Of a DNA stretch of 59,000 bases, positions 19,460 through 28,354 are shown piece after piece (positions within the stretch are counted from its first letter, which is position 1; each line of letters opens with the position of its first letter). The stretch comes from Alphaproteobacteria bacterium. GTDB lineage: Bacteria > Pseudomonadota > Alphaproteobacteria > Micropepsales > Micropepsaceae. The position numbers were made by a program, and so were the translations under genes. The notes beneath the pieces are model-generated. The model saw nothing but the letters and a program-made list of their open reading frames with translations, had not been told where the DNA came from and did not search any database. The stretch lies in NCBI GenBank assembly GCA_015654635.1, contig JAATGP010000040.1, forward strand, positions 1-59,000, read 5' to 3'.

Positions 19460-21286
19460 TCACACTGGAACGGGCTGATAGAGACGGGTGGATTCTTGTC
19501 TGATCGCGAAGTATGGCTTGAACACCTGCACGCCATCGCCGTTCGTCACACGCCATTCTGCGGCACCAGCCCCCACCTGACGAATCTTGAGCAATTCCTC
19601 GCGGCGCATAGGCAGGAATCGGTCGCCGGTTGCAAACAGCGCAAGAGGTCCCTGCACTACCGCAAGCATTTTGGAATGCTTTTCATCCACAGCCTCAAAG
19701 CGCAGCGGCATGTCGAATGACAGGACCAGACGATCACCATTGCTCCAGCTACGTTGCACTTCAAAGAAATGGCCGGGCGGTAATGACGAGGCGAAGGTCT
19801 TTCCGTTGACGCTGACGTTTGTCCCTTTGCCAGCCCAAGCGGGAATACGCAAAAGGATTGCGAAGGTCTCCACAGTGGGAGTCTGAACTTCGATTTCGAT
19901 GTCCGGCATCAAGGGATAGCGCGTTGTCTGGCGTAAGGTCACGATGCGCCCGCCCCGCTTCCAATGGAACTGAGACGGCACATAGAGATTCACAGCGACT
20001 GCGTTTGCGCTCGTGAAATAGCTGCTGATACCATAATCCGCCACGATCTGGCCCAGGGTGCCCGAACAGCAGGTGCAGTTGTAATCGTGATAAAATTTCA
20101 CCCCCTTGGAATTGTAGTCGGCATAATAGAACGCCGTACCATCAGGCTTCATCGGCAGGGCACCGAGAACGGCGTTGTAGAGAACCTTCTCCATACTGTC
20201 GCCGTAAAGACTGTCACCGGTCGCGGCAATGAGATAGCGGCCTGCCTTAAAATGGCCATAGCTGCCGCACGGTGTCTCGAAACTGGCATGTGTGGTTTCG
20301 ATGCTGTCACCCAAAGCACCCGAACCCGGCACGACGAAACCCTCGTTAGGACCCCAGCCCCCTGTGGCAAAGCTTTGCGCAACGATAAGACCGAATCCAT
20401 TCTTTGCCGCCGCGAGGTGTTTTGCACTTCCATCCGTTAGATAAGCCTGCATCGCCGAACTGAGTGCGTTCATGTGGCTGTAGGCATGCTTGCCGGGCAG
20501 GACGTTCTCGCCAACGGCGAGCGGGTCGAAATATTCCTTGTCGAGCAGATAACGTGCGGCGAGCGCACGAAAGCGCGTGCCGGCACCGCGCTTATAGGCG
20601 AGATAGAGGTTTTCGGGCAGCGTGTACGGCTCGTCCCAGGTGTTGGCCACCGATTTGTGCGGACGCGCTTCCATCTCCGGGCGTGTCAGAGCCTTCTTCG
20701 GCAAGTGGGGCAATGCGGCATCCAAGGCCCGGCTGAGAATGCGCAACGCATCGGACTTTCCCGCAAAGCTGTAGGCATCGAGCAGACCGATGCTGATCTT
20801 GTCGTAAGTATAGGCCGGTAAGCGGTAATCTTCATAGAACCGTGCGGAGATCGTTGGGGCAAAGCCATCGACAAGACGATGGACCTTGTCGCGCGTGGCA
20901 GGGTCGCCCGTAATCGTATACGCGCGTGCCAGCGACGAAACATATTGGCCGAAGCTGTGCCCAGGAATAAAGCCATGAAAATCGGCGGGAGGTTCGACTC
21001 CTGCCATAGCATTGTACCAGCCTCCTAGGTCAGGGCCCGGTGCCGCCATCCCCACCGGTGTGCGGAAAGGTTTTAGCAAAGCATCGTCATCCATCGCCAG
21101 AAGCGTCGTGTGATGGCGCCGAAACTGCTCTAGCAACGCCCCCTCAAGCAATTCGACATCACCATAGCCCGCGGGCTGCCAGAGCGTGCGCCCGGCCTGT
21201 GTGGTGACGGCTTGCCCGCCGATACCAGCCGTTAACGCTGCCGTAGCGCCGGCCTGCAGCAGTGAACGCCTTGAAAATGCTTCCAT
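19460..21286 (-). CDS. Tat-exported GH127 beta-L-arabinofuranosidase (DUF1680)
   Basis: This family hydrolyses beta-L-arabinofuranosides such as those on plant hydroxyproline-rich glycoproteins. The 608-residue protein begins with a twin-arginine leader (SRRSLLQAGATAALTAGIGG). The body has the (alpha/alpha)6-barrel landmarks of DUF1680: LGGWYNAM, a Glu/Cys pair (FETPCGSYG) and a Cys-Cys pair (NCTCCSGTLGQIV). These correspond to the Glu and three Cys that bind zinc in HypBA1, one Cys being the nucleophile. The first motif is ET-P-C rather than the usual ETC, so geometry may differ. A C-terminal beta domain follows. It lies between the exported GH51 and galM genes. Confidence 0.88.
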   Translation of the reverse strand: MEAFSRRSLLQAGATAALTAGIGGQAVTTQAGRTLWQPAGYGDVELLEGALLEQFRRHHTTLLAMDDDALLKPFRTPVGMAAPGPDLGGWYNAMAGVEPPADFHGFIPGHSFGQYVSSLARAYTITGDPATRDKVHRLVDGFAPTISARFYEDYRLPAYTYDKISIGLLDAYSFAGKSDALRILSRALDAALPHLPKKALTRPEMEARPHKSVANTWDEPYTLPENLYLAYKRGAGTRFRALAARYLLDKEYFDPLAVGENVLPGKHAYSHMNALSSAMQAYLTDGSAKHLAAAKNGFGLIVAQSFATGGWGPNEGFVVPGSGALGDSIETTHASFETPCGSYGHFKAGRYLIAATGDSLYGDSMEKVLYNAVLGALPMKPDGTAFYYADYNSKGVKFYHDYNCTCCSGTLGQIVADYGISSYFTSANAVAVNLYVPSQFHWKRGGRIVTLRQTTRYPLMPDIEIEVQTPTVETFAILLRIPAWAGKGTNVSVNGKTFASSLPPGHFFEVQRSWSNGDRLVLSFDMPLRFEAVDEKHSKMLAVVQGPLALFATGDRFLPMRREELLKIRQVGAGAAEWRVTNGDGVQVFKPYFAIRQESTRLYQPVPV

Positions 21287-21364
21287 CTGCTTCTCCTGCT
21301 CTTCTTTTTATCTGCGCTTGTTGGAAGAAGAATTGGCGGAATTATCCCACCAAGTTTGATGTTG

Positions 21365-22960
21365 CTATTGCGCGATCAGTACGACAACGGATTTCGGCGG
21401 TAGGCTAAGCGTGAGTCGATTGCCCACGATCTTGGCTCCGTCGAACGCGACGGGATGAACCGCCTCCGGTTTGTCGAAGGTGTTATGTGTATCCATGACG
21501 TTGGCCGTGAGAATTTCACCTTTGACATGCGCGGCCCGCAGGCCCGTGACGACGGCGGACACCTGGGCAGACTTGTTCGGATCGAGATTGGCAAGGCCGA
21601 TCACGATGGAACCATCTTTGGCTTTGGCAGCCGACGCACTTACCTGCGGTACCGTCCATTTGCCATAGGTGTAGGTGCCCGTCTTGATTCCCACCGGCAG
21701 CGACGTGGCGTCCTGGAACGGCTTATACATGTGGAATACGTGATATGTCGGCGTGAGGAGCATCTTTGGCCCGTCGGTGATGACCATGGCCTGCAACACA
21801 TTGACCGTTTGCGCGATCGAGGTCATGCGCACGCGGTCGGCATATTTGTGGAAGATGTTGAAGTTCGCCGATGCGACAATGGCATCGCGCAGTGTATTTT
21901 GCTGCACCAGAAAGCCCGGGTTGGTGCCCGGTTCCGGCTTGTACCAAGTGCCCCATTCATCGATGTAGAAGCCGATCTTCTTTTGCGGCGCGGCGGGGTT
22001 CTTGGTATGGGCTTTGGCTTCGATCGCGCTCATCAGAGCGTCACGCTTCTTTATGAAGCCGTCGATTTTTAGCGTCTCGGAGAGCGTATTGATCCAGCCT
22101 GCTTCGGTGAAGCCGGTCGCGGCATCCTTGCTTTCCCATTTGGGCCCGAGGATCGTGTAGTAGTGGAACGAAATCGCGTCCATATGGGCACGTGCGTTCT
22201 TCATCAGGGTTTCGGTGAAGTCGGTCCGGTCGGGACCGTTGGCGCCTTCGCCGCTCGCCAGCAATTCCGGATGTGCGCCGGGCGGCGTCCGCATGAACGT
22301 GGCATACTGATTATAAATATCCGCATAGTGTTCGGCGCGCATGTTGCCGCCGCAGCCCCAAGTCTCGTTGCCGATGGCATAAATGGAGACCTTCCACGGC
22401 TTTTCGTGACCATTGACGCGGCGCTCCTTGACCAGCGCGGTATCTTGATCGCCGGTCATATATTCCAGCCATTCGGCAGCTTCCTGCGGTGTTCCGCTGC
22501 CGATATTGGCATTCACATATGCGTCGGCGCCGATCAGATCGATGAAATCAAAGAACTCGTGCGTACCGAAGGAATTGCTGTCGGGAACACTACCCCAGCC
22601 GTTGATGCGTACCGGACGCTTGTCCTTGGGACCTATGCCATCGCGCCAGTGGTAGTAGTCGGCGAAACAGCCGCCAGGCCAGCGCACTATCGGCACCTTC
22701 AATTCCTTCAGCGCAGCCACCACATCATTGCGGAATCCGTGCGTGTTCGGGATCGGCGAATTTTCGCCGACATAAATGCCTTCGTATATCCCAGTGCCAA
22801 GATGCTCGGAAAATTGGCCGTAGACGTTCTTGTTAATGACCGCGCCCGGCCGGTCGGCATGGATTGTCACGGTGGTTGTTTGCAGCTGCGCTGCCGCAGG
22901 TGCGAGCAGCGCGATACCGAGCAGGGCGGCCAGGGCCCAGTTTTGGCTATAGAGTTTCAT
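21365..22960 (-). CDS. abfA: Exported GH51 alpha-L-arabinofuranosidase
   Basis: It cleaves terminal alpha-L-arabinofuranosyl groups. The start at 22960 follows GGGAG and gives a Sec signal peptide (MKLYSQNWALAALLGIALLAPAAAQ); the frame is open upstream to 23014. The TIM-barrel carries VPIVRWPGGCFADYYHW, the acid/base Glu in AIGNETWGCGG and the nucleophile Glu in FYIDEWGTWY, followed by the usual C-terminal beta domain (FDGAKIVGNRLTLSLPPKS). It has 531 residues. The signal peptide contrasts with the neighbouring cytoplasmic GH51, so the two act in different compartments. The symbol follows the family rather than a proven orthologue. Confidence 0.92.
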   Translation of the reverse strand: MKLYSQNWALAALLGIALLAPAAAQLQTTTVTIHADRPGAVINKNVYGQFSEHLGTGIYEGIYVGENSPIPNTHGFRNDVVAALKELKVPIVRWPGGCFADYYHWRDGIGPKDKRPVRINGWGSVPDSNSFGTHEFFDFIDLIGADAYVNANIGSGTPQEAAEWLEYMTGDQDTALVKERRVNGHEKPWKVSIYAIGNETWGCGGNMRAEHYADIYNQYATFMRTPPGAHPELLASGEGANGPDRTDFTETLMKNARAHMDAISFHYYTILGPKWESKDAATGFTEAGWINTLSETLKIDGFIKKRDALMSAIEAKAHTKNPAAPQKKIGFYIDEWGTWYKPEPGTNPGFLVQQNTLRDAIVASANFNIFHKYADRVRMTSIAQTVNVLQAMVITDGPKMLLTPTYHVFHMYKPFQDATSLPVGIKTGTYTYGKWTVPQVSASAAKAKDGSIVIGLANLDPNKSAQVSAVVTGLRAAHVKGEILTANVMDTHNTFDKPEAVHPVAFDGAKIVGNRLTLSLPPKSVVVLIAQ

Positions 22961-23041
22961 CGAGCGTCTCCCAATATTCTCGCTCTCGAAGCATTCATCA
23001 AAGACGGCAGGCACCCGTTCTCGCTGGATCCGATCAGGCTC

Positions 23042-24928
23042 TCAGCGCACCTTGATGCGCAATACCGTCAGCGACTGGGGCCGCAGTTGCAGGGCGACGT
23101 TCGTCCCGACAACCGCCACTGTGGAGCGAACCGGCGCAACCTTTTCAGGTTCGGCAAAGCTATTATGGTCCATGGCCGACGCGCAGCTGACAACGATCTG
23201 GCTTGCTTGCACCGGAGCGACACCCGGCAGGATGATGTTGGCGTGCCCGGGCACAGCATCCGGATGAACAATCTTCACGATGATCTCGCCCGTCGCGTCA
23301 TCGCGAGCCGCACTCGCAAATATCCGCCCCGATGCGGTACCAAATACGTCTACGGGCAGGACTGCGTCGCCGCGATGATGCATGAAGAGCTGCTGGACGT
23401 AATAATTCGCTGTCCGCACAAGGGATAGATTGTCGACCCAGATAAGATCGGGTGTCCACTGCCAAGCCTCGCGATGGGCAAACAGTGGAGCATAGGATGC
23501 CATAACGACGACGTCGGCATTGCGCTCGAGGCCGGTCATGTAGGCGGCCTCGGCGAGCGCGCATTCGAGGGAGTTGACGTTATTGACACTCACCATCTTG
23601 TCGCTTTGCGCCGCATATTCCCCGAAGAACACCTTCGGACCCTTGCGGTCATAGCTGTCGTAGCGATGAGTGTTATCGAAAAACCAATCGGGACGGGCAT
23701 AACAATGCTCGTCGATGATATCGACGGCGAGATCGCGGAACTTCGGCCACAGATAATGGAAGCGTTCGTCGGCCGGTTCTGGTCCGGCAGAAGCGATCAA
23801 TTGGATTTCGGGATGCTTCGCCCGCAGCGCGGCCACAAACGGCGCCAGGCGCTCGATATATTGCGGTCCCCACTGCTCATTGCCGATGCCGAGCATGGTG
23901 AGGTTGAAAGGCGCGGAATGGCCCATCGCCGCGCGCTTGCCGCCCCATTCCGACTTCGCCGGGCCGTTGGCGAATTCGATCAGATCGAGGGCGTCCCGGA
24001 TGAACGGATCAAGCTCGGAAATCGCCACTAGCTCGCCCGAATTAAACTGACAGGCCATGCCGCAATTGATGATCGGCATCGGCGCCGCACCGATATCTTC
24101 GCAGAGCTGAAAATATTCGAAGAAGCCGAGCCCGAAGGACTGGAAATAGTCCGGCGCCGGGCGGTGCAGGAATTCATAATTCCAGCGATTGATCAGGAGA
24201 GGACGATCCTCTACTGGCCCGATGGTGTTCTTCCACTGATAGCGCTTGTCGAGTTCGCTGCCCTCGACGATGCAGCCACCCGGAAAGCGCAAAAATCCGG
24301 GCTTGAGATCGGCCAAAGCCTGCACCATATCGGCGCGCAAACCACCGGGACGCCTCTTCCAGGTATTTTCTGGGAACAGCGAGACAAAATCGATGTCGAG
24401 CGTTCCGGCGCCTACCACGAGCAAGTATAGCTTCGCCTTGGCATCGGTGGCGCTTGGACGTAACACCACACTGCGCATCTCCCAGCCGGCCGCGAGGTTC
24501 CTGAGTTCAACCTGCTCCAATAGCGCTCCATTTTCCCCATAGAGTGCTATCCGCAGGGATGGCGTGGCCACCAAAGCGCGCAGGCGCAGCGCGAGATGAT
24601 ACGCCTCGCCTGCCTTGACCCCCATGCCGCGGAAACCCTCGTTGGCGACGCCGAACACATCGGTGCCTTGGGATTGCAGGCGTAGATAGTGCGGGTGATG
24701 CGCGTCGAAGGGGTCGTCGCTGAGTATCGCGACTTCCCCGCATGCCTTGCTTGGCGAAAGTTTGTGCCAGCCGGTCAGCGGATCGGGGAATGCGAAGCTG
24801 CGGTTCTTGACGAGCTCGGCAAAGAGCCCGCCATCGGCACCGAAATTGATGTCCTCGAAGAACACGCCCCACATTTTGGGGTTTATTCTGGCGCCAGGCT
24901 TGTCGGCGTGAACGGTGATGGTCGTCAT
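23042..24928 (-). CDS. Cytoplasmic GH51 alpha-L-arabinofuranosidase with CBM-like insert
   Basis: This is a second, longer (628-residue) GH51 enzyme without a signal peptide. It has an Asd1-type layout: VFFEDINFGADGGLFAELVKNRSF at the start of the barrel, an inserted jelly-roll carbohydrate-binding-like domain (about residues 60-200), the barrel continuing at GFLRFPGGCIVEG, acid/base Glu in LGIGNEQWGPQ and nucleophile Glu in VFFGEYAAQ. Its start overlaps the end of a preceding gene? No: its ATG overlaps the stop codon region of the sugar-transporter gene upstream by four bases. This ties intracellular hydrolysis to import of arabino-oligosaccharides. It is well separated in sequence from the exported GH51 next door. 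Confidence 0.92.
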   Translation of the reverse strand: MTTITVHADKPGARINPKMWGVFFEDINFGADGGLFAELVKNRSFAFPDPLTGWHKLSPSKACGEVAILSDDPFDAHHPHYLRLQSQGTDVFGVANEGFRGMGVKAGEAYHLALRLRALVATPSLRIALYGENGALLEQVELRNLAAGWEMRSVVLRPSATDAKAKLYLLVVGAGTLDIDFVSLFPENTWKRRPGGLRADMVQALADLKPGFLRFPGGCIVEGSELDKRYQWKNTIGPVEDRPLLINRWNYEFLHRPAPDYFQSFGLGFFEYFQLCEDIGAAPMPIINCGMACQFNSGELVAISELDPFIRDALDLIEFANGPAKSEWGGKRAAMGHSAPFNLTMLGIGNEQWGPQYIERLAPFVAALRAKHPEIQLIASAGPEPADERFHYLWPKFRDLAVDIIDEHCYARPDWFFDNTHRYDSYDRKGPKVFFGEYAAQSDKMVSVNNVNSLECALAEAAYMTGLERNADVVVMASYAPLFAHREAWQWTPDLIWVDNLSLVRTANYYVQQLFMHHRGDAVLPVDVFGTASGRIFASAARDDATGEIIVKIVHPDAVPGHANIILPGVAPVQASQIVVSCASAMDHNSFAEPEKVAPVRSTVAVVGTNVALQLRPQSLTVLRIKVR

Positions 24929-26271
24929 GGAGTTTGCTGCGTTACCTTCTGGCGGATGTTCTCATTGTAGTATTTGTCGGTGACGAAATAGCCGTACATC
25001 AACAGCCCCATGATAAGATGGAACACGCCTGGGATCACCGTCAGCATCAAGGCGATGCCGTTCAAGGTGAAGGCGCTCTGCACCACGTCGGGCTGATAGT
25101 GGTAGAAGGTCAGCAGCGTGCCGACTAAACCGGCAGCCAAGCTCATACCCATCTTCTGGCAGAAGGAAATGCCACCGAAGGCCAAACCCGCGACCCGCTT
25201 GCCCTGTTTGACCTGGCCGTAATCGACACTTTCCGAGATCGCCGACCAGAATACGGGACCCTGAAAATCGACGATGAAGTTGATCAAGAAATAGAACACG
25301 AAGGCGATCACCACCGCGCCAGGCTTCACCGCGAAGTACATCGTGACGCTCAAGACAAAGGTGATGAGCTGCGACCAGCGGAAGACTTGGATCTTGCAGA
25401 CGAACTTGGTCAGCCAAGTCGAGCCGACCATTGCCAGGATGTTGCCGACAATGCCGATGGTGATGAACGCCGCCTGCAAGCTTGCGTCGCCGCCGAGGAA
25501 GTACTTGGCGTAGTATAGCCCGACCGAGCCGCGGACGACATAGCCGATGGTGCCGATAACGCAAGCGCCCGCCAGGCACAGCCATTGGCTGTTGCTGAGG
25601 AGAAGCTTCAACTGCTCACCAAGCGGCTTGCGCGTGTTCTTATGCACGACGCGCTCCTTGGTGGTGAAGAAGCAGAAGAAGAACATCAACGTCGCGACCA
25701 CGGCCATAATCGCCATTGCAATCTGATAGCCGTGAGCGATGTGCGCCTGCCCCCAGTGCGCTGCAAACACCGGCACGAAGGTGTTGACCAAGAGCGAAGC
25801 ACCCTTCGCGAAGAAGAGGCGATAACCATTGGCCGAAAGTCGCTGCTGCGGATCATCAGTAATGACAGCTGGAAGCGAAATATAGGGAATGGTGATGCAG
25901 GTGAAGACTAGCATCATCGCTGTGTAGGTCGCATAGGCCCAGATCAGCTTGCCCGTATAGCTGAAATCGGGCGTGGTGAAGACCAGCATGATCGAGAGGC
26001 CGAACGGCACTGCAAAAGCAAACAGATAGGGCCGGTAGCGGCCCCAGCGCGTCGTACGCCCGTCGGTGAAGATGCCCATGGCGACGTCGGCAAAAGCATC
26101 GATCAGCCGCGGTAACAGGCCCAACAGCGCAATATGGGCGACGTTCAGCCTGTACACATCGGTATAGAAAAACGTGATGATGATCGCCAGTGCCGACCAC
26201 ACGATATTCACAGCCGCGTCACCACTGCCGAAGCCGATCTTCTCGAGAAGGCTGAGTTTGGAGGATTTCAT
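24925..26271 (-). CDS. GPH-family (MelB-like) oligosaccharide transporter
   Basis: This inner-membrane glycoside-pentoside-hexuronide:cation symporter of the major facilitator fold has 448 residues and about 12 hydrophobic segments. Family landmarks are LSLLEKIGFGSGDAAVNIVW at the N terminus, LIDAFADVAMGIFTDG.TTRWGRYRPY after the second helix, and SVDYGQVKQGKR..GLAFGG in the second half. It begins 17 bp after a GH43 gene and overlaps the cytoplasmic GH51 by four bases. It is therefore probably a carrier of short arabino-oligosaccharides that are split inside the cell. Cation and exact substrate are not visible. Confidence 0.92.
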   Translation of the reverse strand: MKSSKLSLLEKIGFGSGDAAVNIVWSALAIIITFFYTDVYRLNVAHIALLGLLPRLIDAFADVAMGIFTDGRTTRWGRYRPYLFAFAVPFGLSIMLVFTTPDFSYTGKLIWAYATYTAMMLVFTCITIPYISLPAVITDDPQQRLSANGYRLFFAKGASLLVNTFVPVFAAHWGQAHIAHGYQIAMAIMAVVATLMFFFCFFTTKERVVHKNTRKPLGEQLKLLLSNSQWLCLAGACVIGTIGYVVRGSVGLYYAKYFLGGDASLQAAFITIGIVGNILAMVGSTWLTKFVCKIQVFRWSQLITFVLSVTMYFAVKPGAVVIAFVFYFLINFIVDFQGPVFWSAISESVDYGQVKQGKRVAGLAFGGISFCQKMGMSLAAGLVGTLLTFYHYQPDVVQSAFTLNGIALMLTVIPGVFHLIMGLLMYGYFVTDKYYNENIRQKVTQQTP

Positions 26272-26288
26272 AGGGGCCAGTATGGTTG

Positions 26289-27332
26289 TTATTGTTTGAG
26301 GACTGTGTGGAAGGTATCGAGCGCGCGGCCGTCAACTGAAGGCCAGCCGGCGGCGGCCCATGTGATAGGCAGAATTTTTAGCCGGTGAAAATTGTTGTCG
26401 GCCGCCTCGTAGGCGTGCATCACGACATAATCCTTGCCGCCGAAACTATAGACACCCTGCCCGCCCCAACCGGCCCATTTTGGGTTCTCCGAGACGAGTG
26501 GCGTGCCGCCGCCCATCGCCATGTCGCGACCGTCCTTATCGAGATAAGGCCCTGTGATATCCTTGGCGCGCCCTACCGCAATCCGGTAGGTAGAAGCCTT
26601 GCCGCGGCAGCAAAAGTCGGTCGAGACGAATAGATAATAATAGTCGGCCCGCTTGAACAGGAACGGACCTTCGATGGCGCCCTCACCGGCTGCTTTGACA
26701 TCCGGCGCCGGGGTGTGCGGGCGCGCTGCCAGCGTGTGCCACTCTTCGGGCGCGGCCAGGCTGACGCGGCCGGCGTTCAGCTTCACTAGTTTGATCCCCG
26801 ACCAGAACGAGCCGAACACCATCCACGGCGTGCCTTTGTCATCGGCGATAACATTGGGATCGATCGCATTCCAGTCGTCGCGGCCCGCAACCGAGCGCAG
26901 CACGATCCCTTTGTCGTCCCATTTGTAATTGGGCGACGCCGGATCGAGCGTCTGGTTCACCGTCACGCCGATGGCGGAGTCGTTCTTGCCAAAGCCCGAC
27001 ACCGCATAATAGAGATAGTATTTGCCGCCCGCATAGCTCACGTCCGGCGCCCAGATGTGGCCGTTGAATCGCGCCGTCACGCTCCGCCCCCACACCGGCT
27101 CCGTCGCAAACACGCGACCGCCTTCGATCCAGTGGACCCGGTCCTTAGAACTGTAGTAGGGAATGCCCGGCCCGGTGCTGTACAAATAATACGTCCCGCC
27201 ATCCGTCGCCATCGCTGGATCGTGAATGTCAACTTCAAGCGGAGAAGCAAAAGCTGTGGCGGCGAACAGAAGCATCGCGGCAGCGGAAAAAATCGAGCGT
27301 TTCATTGGTGCGTTCCGGTGTTGTTGCGTCAC
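26289..27332 (-). CDS. Secreted GH43 arabinanase-like glycoside hydrolase (copy 1)
   Basis: This is a five-bladed beta-propeller GH43 enzyme, probably an endo- or exo-acting alpha-1,5-L-arabinanase. The catalytic set is visible: base Asp in IHDPAMATD, pKa-modulating Asp in NAIDPNV, acid Glu in GAIEGPFLF. GHIWAPDVSY and STDFCCRG are typical of arabinanase subfamilies. The ATG at 27332 overlaps the stop of the previous GH43 gene by four bases; an internal ATG at 27305 begins a standard Sec signal peptide (MKRSIFSAAAMLLFAATAFA). The transporter gene follows 17 bp later. Confidence 0.9.
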   Translation of the reverse strand: MTQQHRNAPMKRSIFSAAAMLLFAATAFASPLEVDIHDPAMATDGGTYYLYSTGPGIPYYSSKDRVHWIEGGRVFATEPVWGRSVTARFNGHIWAPDVSYAGGKYYLYYAVSGFGKNDSAIGVTVNQTLDPASPNYKWDDKGIVLRSVAGRDDWNAIDPNVIADDKGTPWMVFGSFWSGIKLVKLNAGRVSLAAPEEWHTLAARPHTPAPDVKAAGEGAIEGPFLFKRADYYYLFVSTDFCCRGKASTYRIAVGRAKDITGPYLDKDGRDMAMGGGTPLVSENPKWAGWGGQGVYSFGGKDYVVMHAYEAADNNFHRLKILPITWAAAGWPSVDGRALDTFHTVLKQ

Positions 27333-28345
27333 ATCAAGGCCGTCGGCCAGTCGTCAGACGACCAGACCAGCGGCGCGATGCGCAGCGTCGGTGTGCCCTG
27401 CTTTTGGGCATCGTAAGCGTGATATACAATGTAGTCCTGTCCCGCTTCGCGCAGAATGGCCGCGTGTCCTGGGTCGCGAAAGTCGGCGCGTAATAGAACT
27501 GTGCCATAACCTTGTAGCATCGGCCTTCCGTCTCGGTAGAGATAAGGCCCGAGAAAGTCGCGACTCCGCCCGATCACGGTGTAGTATGTGCTATTCACTC
27601 CTTTGCAGCACCAGTCGTACGATGCCACAAGATAATACCAGCCGCCGCGCGCGAACAAGAACGCCGCCTCAATCGGATCCGGCGCACCTTTCGGCACCTG
27701 ACGTTCGGCCAGCGACTCTATATCCAGCGGCGCGCTCGGACGGCCGGTTTCTGGATCGAGAGAGACGATTTTAAGACCGCTCCAGAAGCTGCCAAAAGCA
27801 AGCCAGCGGCGACCCTGGCGATCGATGAGATGGGCGGGATCGATGGCATTGTAATCGTCGCGCTCGTGCGATTGCAAAACCAGTCCATAATCCGTCCAAT
27901 GCGCGGACCGGAGCGTCGGCGTCGTTGCAAGCCCGATTGCGGACCGGTTCGAGCCGCCTGTGGAGCAGGCGTAATAAAGCCAGTAGCGGCCGTTGAAAAA
28001 GGTGATATCGGGCGCCCAAATATCGCGGATGCCCGGGATCGCCCCCATCGCCCAATCCGGTACGCGCGGCAACACAGATTCCGACAGCCGCCAGTGGATC
28101 AGATCCGGCGACGTCCGGCACGAAATCTGCGGCTTGGTCGGATCACCGTGCGGCGCCAGCGTCGTAGAGAAAATATAATAGGTATCACCTTCGTGGATAA
28201 TCGCCGGATCGTGGACGCCGGTAATGTCGCCGGAGAGCCGGTCATTCAGCCGCGGCGGCGTTCCGGCGCCCGATGGGCCAAGCACAAAGGTCCCAGCCAG
28301 TGCCGCCAAGGCCCACCGCCGATTGAGTATGAAATCATCCATCAT
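27329..28345 (-). CDS. Exported GH43 arabinanase-like glycoside hydrolase (copy 2)
   Basis: This 338-residue GH43 enzyme has GVHDPAIIHEGDTYYIFST (catalytic Asp), NAIDPAHL and DPIEAAFLFARGG (acid Glu), with DIWAPDITF and the CCKG motif seen in arabinanases. The leader NRRWALAALAGTFV is hydrophobic with a twin Arg and may use Tat. It is clearly a tandem paralogue of the gene 9 bp upstream; both end in a nearly identical YIVYHAYDA...LRIAPLVW block that the third copy only partly shares. It overlaps copy 1 by four bases. Endo versus exo mode cannot be told. Confidence 0.9.
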   Translation of the reverse strand: MMDDFILNRRWALAALAGTFVLGPSGAGTPPRLNDRLSGDITGVHDPAIIHEGDTYYIFSTTLAPHGDPTKPQISCRTSPDLIHWRLSESVLPRVPDWAMGAIPGIRDIWAPDITFFNGRYWLYYACSTGGSNRSAIGLATTPTLRSAHWTDYGLVLQSHERDDYNAIDPAHLIDRQGRRWLAFGSFWSGLKIVSLDPETGRPSAPLDIESLAERQVPKGAPDPIEAAFLFARGGWYYLVASYDWCCKGVNSTYYTVIGRSRDFLGPYLYRDGRPMLQGYGTVLLRADFRDPGHAAILREAGQDYIVYHAYDAQKQGTPTLRIAPLVWSSDDWPTALM

Positions 28346-28354
28346 GACATGCCT

